From Lysinibacillus fusiformis (GTDB taxonomy: Bacteria; Bacillota; Bacilli; Bacillales_A; Planococcaceae), in contig NZ_CP070490.1 of assembly GCF_016925635.1 (NCBI RefSeq), positions 2,424,001 to 2,488,000 of the forward strand: DNA of 64,000 nt, written 5' to 3'. This document shows, one piece after another, positions 58,100-64,000 of the stretch; position 1 is the first letter of the stretch, and every line of letters starts with the position of its first letter. Both the position numbers and the translations under genes were made by a program. The notes under the pieces were generated by a model that was given only the letters and a program-made list of their open reading frames with translations, searched no databases and was not told the origin of the DNA.

Positions 58100-58846
58100 A
58101 TGTTTAATCAAAATAAACCGTCAGGTACGAAAGTTATTAAAAAGCGCAACAATAATCCGTATGCTCAGGAAGTACAAGAAAAAGAGCAAAATCTAGCTAC
58201 TTTTGATGAGACAGAAACTGAAACAACAGTTGAGGTCGCAGAAGTTGGATTGCCACCAAAAGATGAGCTAGAAACAACAAAGGGGGAAGAAGAGTCGGCA
58301 GCGGAGCTACCTAAACCAGCAACGAACGGATCGAAAGAAGAGCAGCAACCAGAAAAAACTTCATTAGATGATACCACTGAATCTAATGAATCAACCGTAT
58401 CTGCTGAGGTTGTAACTATAGCTTCTAATAAGGTAGAACTTGATTCTTTGGAACAGGATGATACTTTGCTAGATGAAGCTGTTGCAACTACTCCGAATAC
58501 GCCAACACACCGTCAAATGAATGCACCTCTAACAGTAGTGAATCATAAGAACGGGAAACGAAATAAAATCAATAAAGATGTCTGTAAGAAACTTGACTTA
58601 GCTGAAGGTGATCAGGTTGATGTGTTCGTCAAAGAAAATTGCGTGCTCATCTGCAAGTCACTCAATAACCAAGGGCATACCTTGAATAAAGGTAACATTA
58701 TCTACAATAAAGAACTTGTAGAAATGATTACAGAAGCGTGCCAATTAGACTTCGATGGATGTTCATCAAATAGCTTAACGCAAGTCAAATACGTGCAATC
58801 CCAAGGTCGCCTTGTAGCGATTCTTACAAAAGGGGGTGATGTGTAA
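58100..58846 (+). CDS. Protein with acidic disordered region and AbrB-like domain
   Basis: A 248-residue protein. Residues ~25-140 are strongly acidic and Thr/Ser/Glu-rich, hence probably disordered. Residues ~141-187 (APLTVVNHKNGKRNKINKDVCKKLDLAEGDQVDVFVKENCVLICK) fit the SpoVT-AbrB swapped-hairpin DNA-binding fold ('i.Kdvrk.L.l.eGD.v.v....'). The C-terminal ~60 residues are unrecognised. GAGGAGGAAAT precedes the ATG at 58100. Its stop overlaps the DUF927 gene's start (TAATG-type junction). Confidence 0.65.
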   Translation: MFNQNKPSGTKVIKKRNNNPYAQEVQEKEQNLATFDETETETTVEVAEVGLPPKDELETTKGEEESAAELPKPATNGSKEEQQPEKTSLDDTTESNESTVSAEVVTIASNKVELDSLEQDDTLLDEAVATTPNTPTHRQMNAPLTVVNHKNGKRNKINKDVCKKLDLAEGDQVDVFVKENCVLICKSLNNQGHTLNKGNIIYNKELVEMITEACQLDFDGCSSNSLTQVKYVQSQGRLVAILTKGGDV

Positions 58847-60465
58847 TGATTACAGAGGCAGGATTAACAGCAGGAGATACTTTTGAATTCAAAAATCTTT
58901 TACTCAATAAAGATGGTGTCTATCGTTACGATACTAATAAAGAAGAGTACGAGTGGTTATGTAAACCTGTATTTATTTCATACAAACGACAAAACTACTT
59001 TAATAATCAAGTGATTCTAGGAATCAATTATTGGCAAAATAATCGATTTAGCATTTTGGAAATTGATGCTGAAACATTCAATAAACAAGTGGTAGATGTG
59101 CTAGCACCTGTGGGATTCTTAATTCCTTATTACTTTAAGAACTATGTCAATACTTTTCTTATCTTGCAACAACAAGAAGTGGCATTCAGAAGTGAGTATC
59201 ATCAGATTGGATTTTTACCTAAGCCAACAAAAGATTCCCCTATCATTTATGGCTTGTCTACACCAATTAGTCAGTCTGAAACAAATTTACAATGGAATGA
59301 AGTCTTATGTAGATACGACTTAAAGCCTAAAGGTGAATTCGGAAAATGGTTAGATATGTTGAAGAAGCATGTCATTCCAAGTCCAGCGTTAAGTTTTATG
59401 TTGGGGGTGGGTTTCTCCTCCATGTTAATCGGGTACAGTAGCCATACATCTGAACCCTTAGATACGCAACTTGTGCATCTCTTAGGAAAATCAAGCTCAG
59501 GGAAGACGACCGCTGCTCAGTTGGCATTGTCTATCTATGGATTACCAACAGAACGAGCAGATGGAACCCTTTTTAACTTATGGCACGCAACTAATAACGC
59601 ATTAGTCCATCAATTGACTGGAAATTATGGTGTAGCGATATTATTCGATGAATTTTCAATGTCCACCGCTAATACAGTCACATCATTAGTCTATGTCTTG
59701 GCTAGTGGTAAAGATAAGAAACGAATGAACGATAAACTGATATTAAAAGAAGGTGGGGGTTGGAGTACCGCCTTCATCACTACAGGTGAAAATAGTATCT
59801 TTGAGAAAACAAATCGAAATATGGGACTTACCGTCCGTTTGCAGGAATACGACAATAAACAATGGACAACCGATGCCGCTCAATCAAATGACATTAAAGC
59901 TACTGTCAATGAAAATTACGGACATGCCGCAATCGAAGTCGCACGCTATTTAGCTACCTCCAATTGGTCAACTGTCATGCCGACTATCCAACACTGGAAG
60001 GAACAGTTCCTATTAAAGTTACCTGAGAGTGGTGTGAAGGATCGTATGGCACGTAAATATGCAGTCATTGTAGCAGCCCTCTCCTTAGCTGGCGAAGCGA
60101 TGGAGATTGAGTTCCCATTGGATGAAGTCATCGAATTTATCGTGCAGAATGATTATGTGTTAGAAACACAGCGTGATTTGGCAGATGTTGTCTATCGTGG
60201 TGTGATTGATGATATAAGGTCGAATGCAAATCAGTTTATATTCCCAGGTATAGCCCCATCTGGTTATCACATAAAAGGGAAAGTTGAACGTGACCAAACC
60301 TCCTACAAAGTTTATTACATTAAAGCAGAATTTGAAAAGTTGTTGGAAAGCCAAGGCATCACAAACTACACCAGTATTATAAACATGTTGAAAAGTAAAC
60401 CTTACTTCGAAGCGGATACGGATCGACCCACACAGCGAAAAGTCATCGAAAAGGACAAGGGTTGA
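58846..60465 (+). CDS. DUF927-family P-loop ATPase, prematurely stopped
   Basis: A 539-residue protein. Residues ~150-480 form the DUF927 ATPase, a helicase-like module of phages and integrative elements: Walker A GKSSSGKT at ~214-221, Walker B ILFDEF at ~265-270, and a sensor-like WSTAFITTGEN. The TGA at 60463 is followed in the same frame by 18 sense codons (QNTYVFKIPKAELDTWLV) and TAA at 60520. That stretch reads like the natural C-terminus, so the gene has probably taken a nonsense mutation or the stop is read through. The ATPase core is unaffected. It overlaps the upstream AbrB-like gene's stop. Confidence 0.82.
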   Translation: MITEAGLTAGDTFEFKNLLLNKDGVYRYDTNKEEYEWLCKPVFISYKRQNYFNNQVILGINYWQNNRFSILEIDAETFNKQVVDVLAPVGFLIPYYFKNYVNTFLILQQQEVAFRSEYHQIGFLPKPTKDSPIIYGLSTPISQSETNLQWNEVLCRYDLKPKGEFGKWLDMLKKHVIPSPALSFMLGVGFSSMLIGYSSHTSEPLDTQLVHLLGKSSSGKTTAAQLALSIYGLPTERADGTLFNLWHATNNALVHQLTGNYGVAILFDEFSMSTANTVTSLVYVLASGKDKKRMNDKLILKEGGGWSTAFITTGENSIFEKTNRNMGLTVRLQEYDNKQWTTDAAQSNDIKATVNENYGHAAIEVARYLATSNWSTVMPTIQHWKEQFLLKLPESGVKDRMARKYAVIVAALSLAGEAMEIEFPLDEVIEFIVQNDYVLETQRDLADVVYRGVIDDIRSNANQFIFPGIAPSGYHIKGKVERDQTSYKVYYIKAEFEKLLESQGITNYTSIINMLKSKPYFEADTDRPTQRKVIEKDKG

Positions 60466-60522
60466 CAGAATACCTATGTCTTTAAAATACCAAAAGCAGA
60501 GCTTGATACATGGTTAGTTTAA
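60466..60522 (+). pseudogene. In-frame 3' remainder of the DUF927 gene
   Basis: Eighteen codons plus TAA directly behind the TGA, same frame, with protein-like content and a plausible C-terminal helix (AELDTWLV). It has no start codon of its own. Confidence 0.55.
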
Positions 60523-60636
60523 ATCTAAAACCTACAAAACCAGTAAATAAACAAAGATAAAGACTATATTATAAAAGTAATCAAGGTAGTAGCGAGCGTG
60601 GGCTTGCTACTACTAGTTATTTAAGGAGGAGTTTAC

Positions 60637-61560
60637 ATGAAAAAGAACCAGTATACAGTTGTAAAAGAAGTAGCAGAAGATATAGTTCCAATGTTTAACA
60701 CCGCTAAAGAATTGTTTCTAACAACTTTAAAAGATAAGCAAATGAGCAGTGAAACGATTCGGGGTTATGATAATGATTTAAAGCAATTCCATACCTTCTT
60801 AAGGGATGGCAGTAATGCCCCAGTGTTTGTGAATTGTATTACTACCGAATCCATTGAATTGTTGGTCAAACAGTTACGAAAAAATAAGCTAGCTGCTGCA
60901 TCCGTTAATCGTAAAATCAATGCCATTTCAAGCTTCTGTAACTTTGCGGTAAAAAAGAGATGGTTTGCATTTAATCCAGCTGCAGATGTCGATCGTGTAC
61001 GTGAGAAAAGTAAAGAGCGTGCTTACCTTAATGTAGAGGAGATACAAAAAATCCTTGCAGCCATCACGCATACAACGATTAAGTATGTCGTTATTTTGAT
61101 GAGTAATACTGGTTTACGTGTGAGTGAAGCAACAAATCTACGATTATCGGATGTAGACTTTGACAATAAAGTGTTACATGTCATTGGGGGAAAAGGCAAC
61201 AAAGATCGTGATGTTCCGCTGAATGATGCTCTCATTGAACAATTAAAAACGTATAAGGATAAGCATCGTCCAACTACAAATTCACTGAATTTCTTTGCGA
61301 CAAGTAAAACAGGCGGTATTAGCCAGCAGTACGTGAATCGGGAGCTGAAAGAAGCAGCCAAAAAAGCAGGGATTGAAAAGGAAGTGACAAGCCATGTGTT
61401 ACGCCATTCCTTTGCCTCACAACTTGTTCAAACACAAACCCATGTTGCTGTAATTTCGAAACTCTTAGGGCATGCAGATGTAAGAACAACTTCGATTTAC
61501 ATGCATGCTGATCAAACAGATTTGCAGCAAGCAGTGAATACAATTGGATTCTTAAAATAA
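60637..61560 (+). CDS. Tyrosine recombinase (XerC/XerD-like), second copy
   Basis: A 307-residue integrase-family recombinase, only distantly like the first copy. An N-terminal SAM-like domain (SSETIRGYDNDLKQFHTFL) is followed by the catalytic set R161 (NTGLRVSEA), K186 (GGKGNKDRDVP), H253-x-x-R256 (HVLRHSFASQ), H279 (LLGHADVRTT) and nucleophile Y288 (SIYMHAD). An AAGGAGGAG site precedes the ATG. It lies 15 nt before the next gene, which it probably shares a transcript with. A pair of tyrosine recombinases within 6 kb suggests an integrative element or a DNA-inversion/cassette system. Confidence 0.94.
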   Translation: MKKNQYTVVKEVAEDIVPMFNTAKELFLTTLKDKQMSSETIRGYDNDLKQFHTFLRDGSNAPVFVNCITTESIELLVKQLRKNKLAAASVNRKINAISSFCNFAVKKRWFAFNPAADVDRVREKSKERAYLNVEEIQKILAAITHTTIKYVVILMSNTGLRVSEATNLRLSDVDFDNKVLHVIGGKGNKDRDVPLNDALIEQLKTYKDKHRPTTNSLNFFATSKTGGISQQYVNRELKEAAKKAGIEKEVTSHVLRHSFASQLVQTQTHVAVISKLLGHADVRTTSIYMHADQTDLQQAVNTIGFLK

Positions 61561-61575
61561 CAAGGAGGTCATCAT

Positions 61576-62292
61576 ATGTTAGAAACGGTTTGCCAGGATG
61601 AAAAGGTAGCTAAAGTATTAGAAATGTTACAAGAAGGCTTCAGAAGAGATGACATTGGTGACTACTACGAACAACAGTGGAAGTCAGTGGATATCTACAT
61701 GCGGAGAAAAGGCTTTCGCTGGTGCAGGGAACAACAAACTTACATCCTGAAGGAAGGTGAACCTGAAACCAAGTTAGAAGAAGCTATACAAACCATAAAC
61801 ACTAAAGCCGCTCAAGTTGTTCGGATGTTAGATGTAAAGCATCCGAACATCCGCCAAACGGCTGCTAAACAAGGTTTTGCGTCCATTGAAGACATGGGCG
61901 AATACATGCGATCACAAGGCTACATCTGGGATGATGAACTTAGTAATTATCAATACGATGAAGCTAGTAAACCAGTTGTAAGCGAAGTATTAGCATCCAT
62001 AACATTACCTGTAGGTGCTTTGGATGAAGAAGCAATCTTACAGCTACTTGTCCGTCATCAGGAAAAACTACTTCATCTGTTGCAATCTGAACAAGTGGGG
62101 AGTTTGCATACTTACAGATTCAAAGGAAATAAAGTCAACAAAACACTGACACTTGCCTCTAGTGCAGCTGCCCTTCTTGAAGATTACCAAAAAGAGTACA
62201 ACATCACACAACGCTCCATCGTTGAGACAGCACTCGCAGAATTTTTCGAGCGACATGGCTACGATGAACAACTAAGACTGGCGACAACCTAG
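61576..62292 (+). CDS. Unknown protein with duplicated motif and RHH-like C-terminus
   Basis: A 238-residue protein. Two related segments are visible: VDIYMRRKGFRWCREQQTYILKE (~residue 33) and MGEYMRSQGYIWDDELSNYQYDE (~residue 111), each 'yMR..Gy.W......Y', which points to an internal duplication. The C-terminus (NKTLTLASSAAALLEDYQKEYNITQRSIVETALAEFFERHGY) has the strand-helix-helix pattern of ribbon-helix-helix DNA-binding proteins. ACAAGGAGGTC precedes the ATG. It follows the recombinase by 15 nt, so it may be a directionality or accessory factor. Confidence 0.65.
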   Translation: MLETVCQDEKVAKVLEMLQEGFRRDDIGDYYEQQWKSVDIYMRRKGFRWCREQQTYILKEGEPETKLEEAIQTINTKAAQVVRMLDVKHPNIRQTAAKQGFASIEDMGEYMRSQGYIWDDELSNYQYDEASKPVVSEVLASITLPVGALDEEAILQLLVRHQEKLLHLLQSEQVGSLHTYRFKGNKVNKTLTLASSAAALLEDYQKEYNITQRSIVETALAEFFERHGYDEQLRLATT

Positions 62293-62304
62293 CGAAACAA
62301 AGAG

Positions 62305-62333
62305 TGAGCATGACTTCGGTTGTGCTCATTTTT
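62305..62333 (+). terminator. Terminator after the accessory run
   Basis: TGAGCATGAC/GTTGTGCTCA stem (G-U pairs included) capped by a TTCG tetraloop and followed by five T residues. Confidence 0.88.
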
Positions 62334-62340
62334 CGATTTT

Positions 62341-62424
62341 GTCCGCTCGTCCCGCCTCCAAAACCCGTGTCAAACCTTTGCCACACAAGGGATTCCCGTA
62401 AATCCCGCTGTTTTTTGGGGAGAG
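62341..62424. repeat. Left inverted repeat flanking the Rpn gene
   Basis: Read on the minus strand it carries CTCTCCCC, CGGGATTTACGGGAA, then 25 nt, then CGGGTTTT and CGGGACGAGCGGAC. The right repeat has the same blocks with the same spacing on the plus strand. About two thirds of positions agree by eye. Confidence 0.72.
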
Positions 62425-62496
62425 GGATTTTGTAAAAAATGGCTTCCCATTTAGAGGTCATGGTATAATTAAATAAATAATTCGAGGTGAAATCCA

Positions 62497-63420
62497 ATGA
62501 ATCACAAAGCCTTAAAACGTATTCCATTGAATAAATTAATGGATTTAAAAGTAGACTATGCCTTCAAACAGTTGTTTGGTAGTGAGAAGAATAAAGATAT
62601 TACAATCGTATTTTTAAATGCTATTTTACAACGTACGGGTCGAGATACAGTAAAAGAAGTCATGTTTGTTAATCAAGAAGTTGGTGGCGAATATGAAGAT
62701 GATAAGCAATCAAGATTAGACATAGTAGTAAAAACACAAATGGGTGAATTGATTAATGTAGAAATGCAATTATCTAATCAAGATGATATGTTTAAGCGTA
62801 CGCTATTTTACTGGTCACGTTTATATACAGCACAACTTCAAAAAGGAAGAGGCTATCGTAAATTATTGCCTACAATTACTATTAATATTTGTAACTTTAC
62901 GATTTTTGATGAGATCAAACATTATCATAGTACCTATCATTTGTATGAAGATACAATGCTTGAACGATTAAAGCCGAAAGACGATGTACTTGAAGTGCAT
63001 TTTATTGAAATGAACAAGTTTTTAAAAGCTTGGCATCAAGAGCAACTAAACCCATTAGATGATATTTTGGCTAGGTGGTTGTTGTTACTAGGAATGGTCG
63101 ATGTTCGTAAGGAAAAGGTTTACAATGATATTTATCAAGAATTGGAGGAGTTAGCAATGAAAGATGAAAACTTATTAGAAGCGTTTAATGAGTGGGAAAA
63201 CTTAAGTCAAACACCTGAGACAATAATTGCTTACCAATCTCGATTAAAAGCCATTTTAGATGAAGAAGCTCGATTAGATGATGTACATGAAAAGGGCATT
63301 GAAGAAGGTGTAAAAAAAGTAGCAAAAGAATTAATTTCTTTAAACCTTGATTTGGAAACAATTAGAAAGGCTACAGGTTTATCAATAGAAGAAATTGAAG
63401 AATTAAGATCAGAAATGTAA
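62497..63420 (+). CDS. Rpn-family recombination-promoting nuclease/putative transposase
   Basis: A 307-residue member of the Rpn/PD-(D/E)XK nuclease family. The N-terminus LMDLKVDYAFKQLFGSEKNKDITIVFLNAIL is the family hallmark. The nuclease core follows as SRLDIVVKTQMGELINVEMQLSNQ (Asp, then E-x-Q), then RTLFYWSRLYTAQLQKGRGY. The C-terminus is charged and helical (DEEARLDDVHEKGIEEG...), with a short helix-turn-helix-like end. Rpn proteins cut DNA and promote recombination; many are in mobile clusters. AGGTGAAAT precedes the ATG. It is flanked by inverted repeats at 62341-62424 and 63633-63715. Confidence 0.88.
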   Translation: MNHKALKRIPLNKLMDLKVDYAFKQLFGSEKNKDITIVFLNAILQRTGRDTVKEVMFVNQEVGGEYEDDKQSRLDIVVKTQMGELINVEMQLSNQDDMFKRTLFYWSRLYTAQLQKGRGYRKLLPTITINICNFTIFDEIKHYHSTYHLYEDTMLERLKPKDDVLEVHFIEMNKFLKAWHQEQLNPLDDILARWLLLLGMVDVRKEKVYNDIYQELEELAMKDENLLEAFNEWENLSQTPETIIAYQSRLKAILDEEARLDDVHEKGIEEGVKKVAKELISLNLDLETIRKATGLSIEEIEELRSEM

Positions 63421-63473
63421 TGTCCGTTTCTCGAGCAGTACATCTTTAAAATAAGGTGTGCTGTTTTGGTATA

Positions 63474-63504
63474 GGCTGTTACCGAAACAGCCGTTACTTT
63501 TTTT
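63474..63504 (+). terminator. Terminator after the Rpn gene
   Basis: GGCTGTT/AACAGCC perfect 7-bp stem across ACCGA; seven T residues follow, after GTTAC. Confidence 0.7.
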
Positions 63505-63632
63505 CTTGAAGATAGGTGTTAGGTGAGGGATTATACAAAAAGACATATCATTATCATGGTTTTAACCTTGATACTTTTTAACACTATATAATAGTAGAAA
63601 CTCTGTTTTTTTGTTTCTGTGTTTTTGACTGT

Positions 63633-63715
63633 CTCTCCCAAATTGTCGGGATTGACGGGAACTTGATGTGTCCCATCGAGTTGTGTCGGGTTTTTCGACC
63701 GGGCATGACGGGAAG
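63633..63715. repeat. Right inverted repeat flanking the Rpn gene
   Basis: CTCTCCC, CGGGATTGACGGGAAC (63647-63662), 25 nt further CGGGTTTT (from 63687), then CGGGCATGACGGGAAG (63700-63715). The two 16-bp CGGG-n4-CGGGA blocks are also direct repeats of each other. The 166 nt between here and the final coding fragment have no supported feature. Confidence 0.72.
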
Positions 63716-63881
63716 TGACTAGAATTTTAGTCTACAGAAATTATGATGTGGTTTAGTAGATATACAGCAACTTCTCTAGAATTTATATTGAATTTTACTA
63801 GACTAGCTTTTTGAAAGTATCCACAAATTCATGAGGGAGAAGGGATTGTGAATTTACTAAAATAGGAATAAATTTAGTTAA

Positions 63882-64000
63882 GTTTGTGCGATTAACAAAA
63901 CTGGTGTTGACGTAGCAATCACTGCAACAACAGAAGCACTAACAGGTGTTACTATTGAAGTTAAAGACAACAAAGGTAACGTTGTTGAAGTGAAAGCAGT
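63882..64000 (+). CDS. Start-less fragment of a surface-protein gene (continues past the window)
   Basis: Frame open from 63882 (TAA at 63879) to the window end. From INKTGVDVAITATTEALTG and VTIEVKDNKGNVVEV onward it reads as an Ig-like strand pattern with the codon style of the S-layer gene. No start codon with a ribosome binding site and no signal peptide are present, so the 5' part has been lost or lies elsewhere. It may be a silent S-layer cassette, a 3' remnant, or a further exon. Confidence 0.6.

Noticed and set aside
63886..63895. GTGCG as a second group II intron 5' end
   Set aside because: Five bases only; the sequence after it is coding and no domain V is visible before the window ends.

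Overview
The window is chromosomal DNA from a low-GC, endospore-forming, flagellated member of the Bacillaceae/Planococcaceae, most likely Lysinibacillus (L. sphaericus group). The evidence is Bacillus-type synteny (rpiB-ywlG-glyA-upp-mnaA-atpIBEFHAGDC-murA-spoIID-spoIIQ-spoIIID-mbl-flhO-flhP-fabZ-ywpF-ssbB-ywqA/ywqB), AGGAGG-type ribosome binding sites, many TTG/GTG starts, and an S-layer gene whose precursor N-terminus (MAKQNKGRKFFAASATA...) resembles the L. sphaericus SlpC type. No tRNA, rRNA or CRISPR array was seen.

Layout. 0-7.5 kb: the end of a chemotaxis receptor, rpiB, ywlG, glyA, a PAS-GAF-GGDEF-EAL protein, upp and mnaA. 7.5-15.3 kb: the complete F1Fo ATP synthase operon behind a long structured leader, then a DUF1146 gene. 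15.3-23.1 kb: murA, sporulation genes (spoIID, spoIIQ, spoIIID), mbl, flhO/flhP, an EpuA-family gene and fabZ. 23-32 kb: two lineage-specific small proteins, a 21-bp minisatellite, a NERD protein, ywpF, ssbB, an SNF2 helicase/SWIM pair and an IDEAL-domain protein. 32-36.9 kb: a sigma-D flagellin-like gene whose 3' end runs into an inverted-repeat element, an IS110-family insertion sequence, and an unrecognised two-gene operon.

36.9-51 kb is a cell-envelope block. A minus-strand operon (tagA-type glycosyltransferase, flippase, DUF5693 protein, csaB) probably makes and pyruvylates the secondary cell-wall polymer that SLH domains bind. Beside it lie an SLH-anchored glucosaminidase, the SLH S-layer protein and a second large exported Ig-like protein without SLH domains. 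mnaA at 6.3 kb supplies ManNAc precursors for the same kind of polymer.

51-64 kb is accessory DNA. A group II intron without an encoded reverse transcriptase (clear 34-nt domain V at 51809-51842) sits between a terminator and an orphan coding fragment that opens right after the intron's 3' end. Then follow a GNAT-like gene, a RadC/JAB protein, two tyrosine recombinases, ribbon-helix-helix, ArgR-like and AbrB-like DNA-binding proteins, a DUF927 ATPase gene with an in-frame stop 18 sense codons before its likely natural end, and an Rpn-type PD-(D/E)XK nuclease gene flanked by diverged ~83-bp inverted repeats. The window ends inside a start-less fragment of another surface-protein gene. The strongest leads are the intron with its orphan 3' exon, the Rpn unit with its inverted repeats, the flagellin/terminator arrangement and the unknown operon at 34.9-36.8 kb. 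All functional assignments come from reading motifs and synteny; no database search was run.
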